Source of the DNA: Theobroma cacao
Lineage: Eukaryota; Streptophyta; Magnoliopsida; Malvales; Malvaceae
Direction: 5' to 3'
Length of the DNA stretch: 64,000 bases
Assembly: GCF_000208745.1 (NCBI RefSeq)
Contig: NC_030851.1
Span: forward strand, 11,183,616 to 11,247,615
Shown here: positions 48,214 to 62,800 of the stretch, in pieces
How the letters are laid out: every line of letters begins with the position of its first letter
How positions within the stretch are numbered: position 1 is the first letter of the stretch
Notes under the pieces: model-generated
Told to the model about the DNA's origin: nothing
Databases searched by the model: none
What the model saw: the letters and a program-made list of their open reading frames with translations, nothing else
Position numbers and translations under genes: made by a program

Positions 48214-50853
48214 ATAGAGGATGAAGATGACGATGACGAAAGTGCAAGGAGAATTGCAAGTGTAAATACAGTCATGAAACAGCCGTACATATATATATAT
48301 ATATATAATCTCTCTCCAAAGTATATATATGTGATTCGGTTCATATTTGCTTATCTGATTATTGTTTCATGCTCTTGATTGTCTTTTAAATTCAGTATTG
48401 TTTTAACTTTGTTTGAGTCTCTTCCTTTTGACTTTTTGTAAGTTTTTTGAAGTGATGGGATGTGATCCACTTTTGGATTTTTCAGGTCAAAATTAATGGA
48501 TTGTGATATTTTCCTTTCTTGGTTTTTTTTCCTATGTTGAGCTGAATATTTCGGCTACTATAATCATGCATGTACCCTACGTGGTTAACCTAATATAACA
48601 ACGGGATTTCGGGTCCGAAATCCATGCTCAAGAAACAAGATATTAGGGATCTGATTAGCTTAGGTGGCAACTAGGATTTGGAGACGTGAGGGGATTTCGT
48701 TTTATTTGGCAGATATTTTTCTGGATGTTTCGAGGTGAAAATTACAACCACGACACAACTTTTTGCTTTGTATATTGTTTTGGATCAAGTCGATTTTATC
48801 TGTAACTAAAATATGCATGTGGTTCTAACAACAAAGTTTAGATATTATAACAATACAGAGATACTAATGTTGGTTTGGAATTGGGCCAGAGAGGGATGGA
48901 TGAAGGGGATGTTTTTATTTCATTTCTGAGGCAAAATGTTCAATTTTCTCTGGTTGGAGAGGTGGTAGAAAAGGGATTTCAACTGCTCTTATCAATTCAC
49001 TGGAATAGAGAGCAATGCTCATTTAATTATTTTAAGATATGATGGTTTCCAAACCTTGTCAACCCTTTCATTTTTACAATTTGCAAAGCAAAGTATTACA
49101 AAATCTTTAACTCCCTTTCACTTAAATGAATAAGTAAAAATGAGAGGCTGAAACAAAGAAAGCAGAAAATATTACTGCATGACCTTGGTCATTGAGCAAT
49201 TAATGCAATATATTAAAAAAAAAACAAAACATATATATGAATGTTCATAGGGACTAGCTAGGCAAGTCGATGTGCGGCCATGATCAACGGATGCATGTGT
49301 AAGCAGTATAAGAGTGGCAAAAATATTAGGTGGTGAAGCATAAGTTGTTTCCTAGGAGGGCAGTTGTATCTGAAAGACACCTGTGGAGGTGGGGGGAATG
49401 ACCCATAGGGGTGTGTTTGGAATGATTCAATTCTTTGGTAGGGCTTGTTGTTGTCGGCAGTGTTGGGTTAGGTGGGTGATTGGGGTTTAGGCTCAGAGGA
49501 ATGGTGTGGGGGTGAGGGAGCAGCCCATGCTAAAAGGACCTTGGATAGGGCCCCTCCCTGGGGTCCCCCACCTGCCTCCTTCACCTTTTTTGGGTTCAAA
49601 AGATTTCATTTTCATTTATTATCGTGAATTAGAGAGAGTCACTCATGGGACCAAAGGCCCATACTTCTTCTTTTGCGCGGTTGTGACTTGCGAGTCACCA
49701 CTCACCACCCCTTAGGTATGGCCGCCAGCATCGAAGGGATAATAGTGTTCAGGTATAGATAGGCCATACATCTGTATCTGCATGGGGAGCAAAAGGGATA
49801 TCAATTCTTTAACGTCTCATTGCGTGACAAATGGCTTGTGGCTTTTCACAAACAACAAATAGAGAAATATGGCGTCCAACCTAATTGAATACATATTGCT
49901 TGCTGTCTCCTTTCTTCTTCCTCTTCGGAAGGTAGGAATGCACGCTTATGCACATTAATAGGCAGTTAATTACCAAGAATTAGAACTGTTTTTTGTTTAC
50001 CAACCAAGATTCTTCGCCCCTCTTTGTTTTTTTTTTTTTTTTTGCCTAATTAGGAGATATTTCTGTTTGTAAATGGATAATGGTGGTCAGAATTGTAGGT
50101 CAATTTGATGTCTGAAGTCTTATAAATAAGTTTGGTCTTTGTTAACTATCTATATACAATGCCTACCTAGATGGTCCTTTTTTTGGGTTTATCCATTATA
50201 TTAAATAAGATAGGAGTACAACGAACTTAGTTGATCTAAGCCCAGTTGAACTTAACTGATCCGTCGAAACTAAAGTCCAATCTTCTAGCCATCAGTACCA
50301 TTGCACCTTCGAGAAGGATCCCTCAATAATATCAATTATCCTCTCAACTCAATTCTAGTGTGGCATTTGAATGACATTTCATTTTTAATTCACCTACCAA
50401 CTTGGGCAAGTTATCCCACTCTGGTTTGTCATGAAAGCCAAGACGTTGATTCTACCATTCCCACCATATTAACAAGATGGATGCAACTCTTTTTTCAGTT
50501 GCTCTAACTTGTAGCTAGAGATACTAAAGCCTGCCTCGCTTCTTCAAACTCACATGTAACTCTTGCTTCAATTGTTTCTTCATGAAATCTTGAGAAGAAA
50601 AAGATTGTCCCACATATTGAGCATCATAAACCAGAAAATTGCAATACATTCAAATAAATGTAATAAAAATTGGATATGTCAAAATGTAAATCATGTATGT
50701 GGATTGTGGATGATCCTTCCTCTCAATCCATTCTGCCCAGATGTATGCTAGATTGATTTATAACGCTGACAGCCTAATTTGCAACTAAATACAATGTTGG
50801 CATGCCCAAAAAATTCCCCTACAAGCTATGTTAGCGATATACGTTTGTATACC
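48214..50853. other. TZF 3' UTR and intergenic stretch
   Basis: A (TA)n tract at 48288-48307 sits in the likely TZF 3' UTR. A small G/C-rich patch at 49370-49600 (gtggggggaatgaccc, ggcccctccctggggtc) stands out, but it is neither a clear ORF nor a recognised miRNA hairpin. No gene seen elsewhere; the end of the stretch should hold the ALA2 3' UTR. Confidence 0.5.
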
Positions 50854-53800
50854 TCAATTGTCCTTGCAGTTTCTCGAGTAGCTTGAAGACAATCTAGATT
50901 GCGACTGAAAAAAATCAAATGGGGTTCCTGACCCAAAAGACCTTCTTGTAGTGTTTGGCGAATCCGATAGAAGAGGTTCATAAACTGGATTTCTGTTCTT
51001 TGGTTGAGTAATTGATAAAGGAGATACTTCTTTCTCTACCGATCTTGGTTGTGGCTCAATATTGCCTAAAGACAGAATTGGCCCACCCATTCTTTCAGCC
51101 TGCTGAAGTGTATTGATCTTACTTGGTCTGTATGTATACCGGAAGTATTTCAAAGCTAGAACTGGTCCCATCCCTGCTGCAACTATGAGCTGTTTAATAA
51201 AGAAAAGGAACAAATTAGTAACGAATTATAAGTTTAGCCATGGTCAGGCTCATTTACTACCTTTTTGAATTAACTTTTTTAAGTTTACCACACCAAGTAT
51301 CATATCAAGTGATAGAGGGTAAGCTGGTGCTGGTCAATATCTTGAACCAAGTAAAACACCAAACCAATTTTATAGTACAATAAAAGGACTACCCTCCATC
51401 ACTTTAATTGGCACTGGTAAGCTGACAAGTTAGAAGATGAGTAGAAAAATTAGAATCCAATCATGAACTAATTAAACATGAAAGAAAAGGAAGTGGAAAT
51501 GTTCCCTCCCTGGCAACATCAAAAGGAAAGTAAATAAATGGCAATGTGAAACTTACAAACATAGTTATCCAATAAGATGGTTGCCTACATAACCGGAACA
51601 TAATAGTGTACATCCCTGATGAAGGAACTGCACTAAAAATCCAATTGATGACATAGAAGGCAACTAAATTCCCCCATATGGCAAGATGTTGCAATATTGT
51701 GAAGGAACTGCAAGCAACAATAAAACCTCAGCAAGTCAGGATATGTACCTATGAAATACCATTGGAACTGAATCTAGTAAAAGTTGTAGAGCAAGGTTTT
51801 GACGTATACATTTTTAAATTTGGATAGAAGTTGTGTCAACAAGAAAATTGAACACCTCTTAACAGCACTCATGGAACAACATTATTTTGCATTGATCCTC
51901 AAGCAAGATATACTATCACATGCTTTTTTTTTCTTATTCTCTACAGGCTGGGCTAAAAAACCTCATGAGGACAAAAAGGCAAACAAAACAGAAATTCAAA
52001 CATAATCAATGTAGTCTGCAGATTTTTGAGATGGAAGCATACTTTGTCTCTAATGCCACAACAAAGGCCTGCAACCATATACATCCTGAAAGTGCCACCA
52101 TAGAAAGTTCTTCCATTTCACTTTTCTCGTAAGCATAAGCATGTATGGTGATCACAAACACAACAATTGCCTGCAAATAACCACCAAATAAATAGATGGG
52201 GCAATAAAGCAAACTGTTAGAAATGTGAAAAATTCAAATAAACTCCAATATAAACAGATAAAATAACAAGCAGAAAATTTTTAACCAGTCTGATAAACTA
52301 TTGCTTGAAACCTAATTCCTAGCATATAGATGAAGAGAAGCCCCAGATATGCAGGGGAGTCATCAAGCAATTTGATGGACTTGCAATCTAAAGAACTCAT
52401 TCACACTCCTTGAAGAAAATAATATCCCCACATCCAACACCTTGACACAAATCATGTGCATTGCTGTCACACCACATACTCTCTTCAATCCTTGGCAGGG
52501 CAGTTCAATTTGGAAAGCCTTTTGAAAATGCAAGCATTACAAAGAACTAATCCCCACCATTTTTTTGGATTTCCAACCAGACAAGATAAAGTCTCCTATA
52601 TGTTCCTAAACCATGGTATGCTGCTAGTTAAAGTTTCAGACTAGCTAATCAAGTTTGTCAGAGTTTGCTCAAAGAATCAGATAATACAGTATTCTGATGA
52701 TGAAGTTTCAGTCACCAGTGTAAGATTTAATAATGCCATGGATCATTAAGTGTTTGAGATTTGTTTCAATGACTTCATGAGCGATATCAGCAAAAATGCC
52801 TTGATATGTAAACCAAAGTTACAGAACAGCACTCACATGGAACAGAGATCGACCAAACCATCCGGCAAATGTACTTGGATTAAGAAGCCTGTGTCAGAAA
52901 CAATCCTGCATCAGCTTGATGACCATTAACCAGCAGATGTAAAGTTGTCTGCTAAAATAATGCAACAAATTTGCCCAGTTCCTTATCCTCAACCTGTTAA
53001 TACTGAAAACTCTAAAAAAAATAAATAAATAAAGTGGAAAAACAGCAAACCTTCCCGCTTGACAGTAAAATAAAATTTTTGGATGCTGCATAATTGTTCC
53101 TTCACTAAGATCTTTGTCAAGGACACTGACTAGAACAGGAACACTAGTGTAGAAAACATTATAGGCCATCAAGCTAACAGAATTGAAAAGACTGGTTCCA
53201 GAGACTCCTGAAATAAAAGAGAAACTGATGCAATTCGTGTCAGCAGAAAAGAACTGATAAGTTTAAAGTGGAATCAAGTACAATGGACAATGGAAAGCAT
53301 CGGGTAAAGGAACATTAGATTCAGGAACTCACAAAATTTGGATGAAACAGATAACTAGTGACTTATAGAAGGAATACTGGGATAGAAAAGCTGTGCGATT
53401 GTAGGAATAACGGCCATGAACAAGTATCAATCTTTTAAGAAACCGGAACTCTGAAACCCAAGAGAGGAATTTATGAGAAAAGAAAACCAATTCAAAGGCA
53501 ATCACCTCACATTGAAGAACAAAAAAGAACATGTAAAAGAGAAGCTTGTGTCATTGCCTCAACCAAATAGTGTTTAATATATGAATTTTGTGTACCCAAA
53601 CATTTAAGGCAGCCATGAGAAACACCATGCTTAGCTTAATACTAAACTTCCCTCCAAACAAAACTACCATTATTTTTCAATGCCTTGCACATTTTATCCC
53701 AAATATTGCCCTTCAAAACCATGAAATAGAATATTATCAACAAGAAACAGTTGGTAATATCCATTTTGATCACATTCATAATATATTCTGGCAAGGGAGT

Positions 53801-56800
53801 GGTAACGACAATTTTGCCTATAGAATCATTCTCATAATGACTCCTTAAGCCTGAATAGGATACTGGATATAGGTTATACAACACAATCAAGGAGTATTAG
53901 ATTTTTCAAGTTCAGTCAAGATTTATTAACACTTTCATTATAAGTTCATAAAACGAAAAAGAAATAACAGACAAACCTATCCTAGAAAGTTCTCAACATA
54001 TTTAAGTGTTACTTACTTCCAATACTATAATCAGCTGCCCTTGCTGCCTGCAGCCCTTCTCTTCCACTAATGCCAACGCCAATATCAGCTTGTTGTATCA
54101 TTCTCACATCATTTCCGCCATCCCCAATAGCCAGTGTTCTATAATCACATGACTTTAAGAGTTCGACAAGCTGCCAAAAGTATCATTTTCTTTATATGCA
54201 ATAATCATCCTTCCCATAGAAATTGAGAGAGACAACAGAAATAATTAATATATTCTTTATGAATACTGTTAACAAATCACAAATAAAATATCCATTAATT
54301 TAAATTAGCAAGGATAAGCTTATCCCTAGGAATAAAAGCAGGACAAAGCCTAATACAGTAAACAATCTTAATTCAGATCAAGGTACTAAGAGAACTACCA
54401 CACACAGTAGATGTACATATAGCAAATGAGAGATCATGGCATATCAGCATATACAAAAACAATTAGAAGCTGATCTAGCTAAAATATAATAGGCCAGCAA
54501 TGATAATTGATACTTCATGGTGAGGGGTGATAGCATTCTATAAAGAAAAACAACCAAAATGATGTAGTAAAACTCCCAAATTGCTCTGCATTTTTCTTTT
54601 TGTCCAATATTTACATTTATGTTAGTACATGGAACTCCCAACATGTATCAGGGCCAAGCCATGCCAGTCTTCACTCAATATTGCTTCTTAGAAGCAAGAA
54701 AAATCTGAAGGTATTATATTCCCTTGCTTATTCAAAGTATTAGTAGCACCAGAAAATCCTGCCATAGTCCACATACCGAGAGATCTAACAGTTCTATTGG
54801 TTACATGCTTTTTCTCCACTCGAATTTGAGCAGAAAGGTAGATTCCATACATAAAAAATGACAAAAGAAACATCGAGCTGTTACAATGATATTATTGTAA
54901 AGGATAACATGCAAGACACTTATTCAAGCCATAATAGTATCTTGGTTGTTTTGATTAGTAGACACATGCAGCAACATACAGGCAGACTGTCAAGTATCCC
55001 TTTTCTTCTCACTAATTAGCTTGTTTATTTCTTTTCTCCAAATTAGCTTGTACATTAGTTACGAGCCAACACTGTCACTTGATGAGAATCTGCAGATAAT
55101 GATCATACTGCAGACTATTATAGATAAGTTCTATACAGCCTTTTCATATTTTCAACTACATAATTTATTTTGGTTAGGGAATTTTAGCAATTTGATTTTA
55201 GGTATTTGCTAGGAAAGTTCCCTTTACGAAGTAACAAGATTTATGCACGACACATCAACTATCATTTAAAAAGTTTTCAAGACATTCAACTTTTACTTCT
55301 GAATATCCGAGCACAGCTAAGGAGGTTAACATGAGCTTCAAGGAAAAATTTATAGAAACAAAAAATCGAAAAGCCAGTCAACTTCTTGAGCATGACAAAT
55401 GTAATTACAAGGAAGAACATAATTATAAAATCTTTCTTAGAAAGTTCTGTAGTAGTAACTTAAATTGATAGCAAGCCAAATTAATTATGAGAAATTTAAA
55501 ATTAATAAGAGCAAAATCAAAACCTGTGCCTTTTGAGATGGTGTAACACGACAACAGATAGCAGTCCTTGACAAAATAGCTAATTCAGTAAAAGCCTTCC
55601 GGTAATGCTTAAGTGCTATTTCAAGAGCCCATCCATCAACAACAAATGCCACATCCTGTGATGATTGGAAAAGTCAAAAATGGGAAAAGGAATCAACATT
55701 AAAACCTTTTGAGTTAACCATCAGACAGATAATATTTTATCAGATAAGTTCTCCCCATGAGTATAATAAAATAAACTAAAATGTTAAAAAAGAAGCAAGT
55801 AAAAGGATGGAAGGTTCTTTACCGGACATCAATGATGAAATAGATAAGCATTTCTTAACATTAATGTAACAAATAACAAGAATTTCCATTAAATACTCAA
55901 CCAAGAATGCAGAAAAATAATATAGAATTCATCATCAGACCGCACATGTTCAAACCATTCACTGATTCATTTTTCTTTTTCACAGAAACTGTCCTCTGAT
56001 TCTTGAGTTTATGCACATGAGACAAAAAGTGATACTTTGCCTAGCAGGAGGAAAGAATAGATAAATAAATATATTCAAATCTGTACATACACACAAACAT
56101 TGTCTGATTCTAGGTGACCCTAACTTTTGGTAGCCACTGCAACAATTTAGAGTATATAGCTGAGGTGCTGAGCTTCATCCTTTAGTGGTGAGATTACGTT
56201 AACATGAACTTTACACTGTCTAAAGACAGCAGCATTTCTTTGTTCTTAGTAACACTTACAAGAAACCTGCCCCTAGTCTGCGCTTGTCAGATCGCTCACT
56301 AGATTTTATTTTATTTTCCCGAAATCACCAATCAGTTTAGAACCAAATAACTTCCCTTAATCAAGTGACTGAAATTCCTACATTAAGGCGATAATTTAAT
56401 TTTAGAAAAATTAAATTAAGGCATGGAAATCACTCAAAACATAGCAGCCAGAATGAAAAAAACCATAAGAGAACCCATCACTTTACTTAAATTTACAAAG
56501 ATGGAGCATTAAAATTTACCTTTGGCTCCGAAGATGTTATCCTCATTGTAAGCAAAACTCTCTCTAAACTTCTACAAACTTCGTCTTCAGTTTTGCCGTC
56601 AATTAGAAGAAGCTGACCTTTTGGCTCTGACAGGAAGTTTGGGAAGGAAGCACAAAGAAATGTGATCAATGATAGAGAAACACTAATGAGAATCTTCTAT
56701 TCATTGATTTCAAAAGCAATAGAATTTCATGTGGTACCAAACTACCAGTAGAATCAAAACTGACAGCACAAGAACATTCCTTCACAAAATCACATAGAAG

Positions 56801-59800
56801 TGCAAAATAGCACTTTCTATGTAACCAGAACCTTAAACTTTGCCCTCACCACAAGGGAAAAAGAGAATCAATCTATTTAGATTAATCATTAATCTGACAT
56901 GAACACCAAGAACAATAATCAAGTATATTAGGTATGTGGAGATGTGGAGGGATGCCAGGATGACACTTGAGTATATGCAGCTGTTCAATCCAAGCTTCAA
57001 ACATACAACTAGCATAGTTTCCAGGATTTAGGAACCAAGAAAAGTACCTTCTCATTGACCTAGATATGAGAAACAATGGCAAAACCACAAGGAAACCAGT
57101 ATGGAGAAATTTGAAACATGTGAATAACATAAGAAATTGAGTTGTATGAAAATGATTCATTGACCTAGATATGTGAAACAATGGCAAAACTGCAAGGAAA
57201 CCAGCATGGAGAAATTTGAAACATGTGAATTAACATAAGAAATTGAGTTCTATGAAAATGATTCATTGACCTAGATATGTGAAACAATGGCAAAACCGCA
57301 AGGAAACCAGAATGGAGAAATTTGAAACATGTGAATAACATAAGAAATTGAGTTTTATGAAAATGATATTAATCTACCTGGGGAAATAAAATTGCAAGAA
57401 AGTGCAATCTGAATGGCAGTATTTTGTTTGTCTCCGGTCAGCATCCAAAAATTTATTCCTGCTTTTCTGAGTGTCTCGATTGTTTCTGGTACACCATCCT
57501 AACATAATAAAAACCAATAGGTTAGACAAATGTTAGCATCCAATAACGTAGATTTGACTTAAAAATAGATGACACAAATTTTACACTGAAAAGTTGGATT
57601 TAAATGCCTCTACTTCACCTGTAGACGATCCTCTATTGCAGTAACTCCTAGAATCTCAAAATCATGTTCTAATCTTTGGCAGACCTCGGCAATCCTCCAC
57701 TGTAGAAAACAGCAACTAGAGAAACTCAGTCACTTTTATTACAAACTTGACCAAATGTATGTGAAAGTAAAAATAAAGATATGAATAGAACAGACAGAAA
57801 GATCCTTGGATTGCACCCTTTACCTCCCTATCAACCAATGTGCTACTGGCCTCTTTGAACATCAAAGACCATTCTTGATACTCATCTTCTTTTAATTCAC
57901 GCCAAGCTAAGCATAACGTACGAAGCCCCAATTGAGCATATTGTTCTACAGCTTCAATAAATGTCCTTGTTTGTTGCCCTGAAAAAGAATGATGTTACGA
58001 CATTGAAGCCAATTTGTCACCTTTTTTAAAAATGAGTGCAATAGCAAGATGTTATATTAGTAATGATTGACTAATGTATTAGTTCTTCAACTAGAATGCA
58101 ATGAGATCAGACAAGGATATTAAATAACTACAATAAAAATAGTAAATAAGGGTGGCAGACATTGAACATAGATCAAACTTGATTCTTTCCAAAATTATTT
58201 TATCAAGTTCATGACAATGCAATGAAGGATGAGACTTGACACCATACATGACCAGGCAACATAGACTTGCTACAAGATCCATGCCTACAACACCCCATAT
58301 TGAACTGATGCACATGGTAGTTGTGCCATGCAGGATTGCAACAATTATTTGTACTTGTTAACAAAAGAAATTCATCACAGAGGACCAGGATGATCATGCA
58401 CACTCAGGCAACAATCATCAAATAAATAAATCATGCAGATATACTGCCAACAAAGATTTTATCAAAAAGACAATCAAGCAGATATCCTGCCATCAATCAT
58501 CAAATAAATAAATTGAATTAGAAAGAAAAACCTAATTGATGTGTTATAAATGTTATCTGTTAAGTAAGAGATTGAAAAAAAAAAAAGCATTACCAGCATA
58601 AGCATAAGGAAGAATTGCTTCATCTGCGCCTTTTGACAGAAGGATAATCTTCCCATTCTGGCAATCTTTAACAACCACTGACATTCTTTTCCTATCAGAA
58701 GTGAACTCCAGAGTTTCCAATACTTCATATTGAATTACTGAACCATTGAACCTGATCTCTGTAAAATATTCAAATACAGGAACCATAAATAATCATCCCA
58801 ACAATCAATTTCCATCTTTTATGACAGCAAAAAGAAAATGAATTTACCAAGAATATTTGCATTTTTATTGACATAAACCACATGCAATCGGGCAGCAGCG
58901 TTAACAAGAGCATCTTCATCCTGAGATTGTGCCTTGTACAAGATGGCTCCAGTTTTGCTACAGACAATAACCACAGAAAATAAAAGGTTTCCCAAAATAT
59001 TTATTAGTGAACATATTCATATAGAATTTGGAAATGAAGAATATGATTCTGCTACAAGGATATATGTCAAAATTGCAGCTAAAATCCTGCAAGCTAGAAA
59101 GCAGATTCACCTCTTTACAGGTATAACAGTATTACATATAGCCATAACCGTGAGAAACCGAACAACATCAGGAGAGCTACCAGCAACAGCATTAAGCAGC
59201 TCCACATCTGTGCACCAGTAGTAAAATTAATCACAACCAAAGTTGAAATGTTCACTTGAAAATAATCCTCAATGTAAGGCAATAACTGATTTAAACATCC
59301 TCCCATAAATTCCAAACTAGTTCAGATTAAAAAACATAAAATGTTCAGAATATCAAGCTCAGCCATCTAAAAGCAGGCATTTTGCTTCAAGTCAATTATG
59401 TAATTTCACAGTATAAATACTAAAACCATAAAGAACAACAAACTATGACAGGTAAATAATATTCAGTGCTACATTTTCAACTGATACAATTAATTAATTG
59501 TCAAATACTGCTTAAAACTGTCATAAATATTTCCTTCCATAACTCATGGGCCTGGGGGGGAAATAATGTGCAGAACTGCTTTAAGCCTGAAACACTAATT
59601 TCACCAGCAGTCAGCAGCATTGTGCTAGAGCAAAATGAAGAATCAGAAAATCTAGAAAATTATTGGGACTCAAGTAAGGCTTTAATTAATAAGAACCAGC
59701 ACGCTTACTTCAGTAGTTGTCACATTCTACAGCAGTACAGGAAAGACTAATTTAGTAAATTAGTAAGAACAAAAATTTGTTCAAACTTTTTGGCCTCCTC

Positions 59801-62800
59801 AATTAAAAAACATTAACTTTTATTTGGACCAGAGGAAAAAGGACAAATACTGTTGATTATTTCAATTAAGAAACAGGACAACATATTTGGAAGGACAATC
59901 CTTTTCATCATTTTCTGTAGGGTTTTCAGAGGGGGAAAGAATACATCCAACAGACTTACTTTGAAATGTGACTCTCAATCCTTCAGGGTAGGAATTCATA
60001 AAGCTGCCTCAGATTAAATACAAAGCTATCTAGGTGATTCACATAAAATAAAAGTAGGACCATCAAGTCAACTATGTTGCTCCAGAAACCCACATAATTT
60101 TAGGAAAGATAAACTCTTCATTCAACAGAAATGAAAAAACTTGAAATTGAATAAGCAACAAGAAAAAATGAGACAAGAAGTAGATACAAACCTTTCAACG
60201 CATCACCACTCTCATTTCCATAGAAAATACCACTAATACAGCATCTTCTAAAAATCATTCTATTTTCAGTTAGGGTTCCGGTTTTGTCTGTCAATATGTA
60301 CTCAACTTGCCCAAGGTCCTCACTTATTGCTGTGCTGCCACATAAAAACAAACTGATCTTAATATATATGCAAGATAACTCAAATTTCATGCCCTAGAAG
60401 GTGAGGCATACATAACTATGTAGCTAAATAATTGTATAATTTTTTTTCAATAATAGTATTTGAAAAGAAAAAATATGAGATAAGAGTCATTAAAAGTAAA
60501 TTTAAAGGAGAATAAAAGAAAAAAAAGGGGAAGGTAGGCTAGTTAACATAGTTGTGTAGGACAATGACTCAACTTAAACATATAAACAGATCATGTTTAG
60601 TTGGTGTGACACCAACTCAGCTTGCAGCTCCATATATTACTATAGATACTCCAACTCGTGGATTTTTTCTTCAAAAAAAAAAAAAATCTTACTTTGCTGC
60701 ATGTGATGGAATACCGGTCTCTTGGTCTATCATCTCATTGTCCCAATCAATAAACTTCGCATATAAACTCTTCACAAGATCTAGAGACACCTGCAAGACA
60801 AAGCAGTATGGTTAATAAGAGAAAAGACCAGAGAATTTCTTTTTAAAATAGAGAAATGAAACCAACATTGAACCAGATAAATCAAAATTAGGCATAAAAA
60901 CAAACAAAAAATGTTTAAGTAAAACATGATATTCCCAGCTACTTTAAACTGTAAGCCTCAACTAAAAAAACTGACAATCTCCAAACCAACAAGCCTGATA
61001 GTAATAGAAAATAAACTATTAATTTAAGAGCTATTAACTTGGATCATCAGTACAATGAAATATAACAATAAAAATTTCAAAGTAGAACTGGTTTCTGACA
61101 CCTACTTCTGGCTTTTAGCAATTAAAACATGTATACCCTCGCCCTTCCACTAGGTTTTGTATTTATGTGCAATATGCATGAAACTAAAACATTTCTACAC
61201 TGGTACTGTTTTTTACTTCTATCAAGCTGAATACATTGCCCAAATCTAAGTTTGCAAGTTAGCTAAATGATGCACTCTAATCATGTTATGAGTACGTCAT
61301 GAGCCATTAATACTTTGTCCTGAAGCTCACATCACTTTTGCACCATTGGTTTTGCTCTAGCTCAACAATCTCTTCCCTCCATGCTAGAGGATAGCAATTC
61401 TTGCTAAGAATCTCCTGTGCTATTAACAGCAAGGCAAGTTGCTCTTTTCAATATCATCCAGGTTCACACCACCAAAACAAGAAGTGTAACAATCCAAAAT
61501 CATTAGCATTCTCAAATTAGATTACCTTAATAGAAATCGGTATCATGATGGAACATAGAAGCTCAAAACGAAGAGGAATGACCAATAGTTCATACCATGG
61601 ACCTTCATATGGATATAGCACATACCATTGCTGCAACAAGAGTACATCAACAAATTCAGCATTCTTATGAAGTTACCACACTGTGACAAATAAAATTGGG
61701 GGCAAGTGTAAAGCTTCATGATAAGATTAAGACCCAAGAACAAGAAAAATCTAGTTAACAATATGGCAAACCACAGGCATATATGGAGTAAAGGCAACTG
61801 AACAGCCAGATAATTTGAAATAACAATACAGGTAGAAGCGTCAGAGATGGTATCTAAGGGAGGGCTGCCAACCCAGGCCTGTATGTCCAGCCTGACTCAG
61901 ACCAGGCTTGGGCTTATGTTAATATAATATTTAATTTTAATTCTCAAATATATTTAATTTAATATTTTCATAATAAAATATTATGTAAATGAGCAGGCTG
62001 CACCCAGACCCAGCCCATAAACATCTCTAAGTTACACACTCCAAAATAAAAGGCTTAGAGAAATTCAGACTGCTTAGTAAAAAGAGTACCCTGCCTGGCA
62101 TATATGAAATCTTTTATGCATATAATTTTCATCCTTGGGCCATGCAGATCTTATGCCATGATCCAACTTTAAGTTCATTCCTTTGAAAAGAGCCAGGGTC
62201 AACTTCAACGATAGCAGTAAAAAAAGGTCCTTTCAAGGGGTCAAAATATGAGGCAATATTAACATAGATAAAAACAGATATAAGACTTTCCAAGTTAGTC
62301 ATTTTTGTGTAACTACAAATTCTCTATAATTATAAGGAGAAGACTAATATAGATTCCTATTAAGTTGAAAAGCATAAAGTTCATGCAGATTCCTATTGAG
62401 TTTGGTTGAAAAGGAAACAAACATAATGATTAAGTATATGGTTAATAATGATAATAACTAGATGAGAAACTCAAGCTACAAGTTGCAATCTCTGACAACC
62501 TTTCTTGCTTCTGTATCCTTCCACACATTCCCAGCAATACCAAGAACCATAACAACCACTATCTGGAAAACGAATATGGCCCCAGTTAACTTGTCGATCA
62601 TGGCATCCATGGCTGTTAACTTTGGCTCAGGTATGCCCCTACTCATACCCAACTTAGTTTCATTTCCTGAAATGGAACATATAATTCAAAAATTCCAGGA
62701 CAGATGTCAACTCTAACAGAATGATAAATGAAGCCACAGCACACATTGGATGAACTAATAGATCACAAAAATAATTTTTTCAAAAACACAGTGTAGAAAA

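Noticed and set aside
49370..49600. Possible conserved miRNA precursor
   Set aside because: I compared it by memory with common plant miRNAs and saw no convincing match; a folding run would be needed.
59466..59750. 94-residue plus-strand ORF in an ALA2 intron
   Set aside because: No recognisable motif and opposite to the host gene; chance ORF in AT-rich intron.
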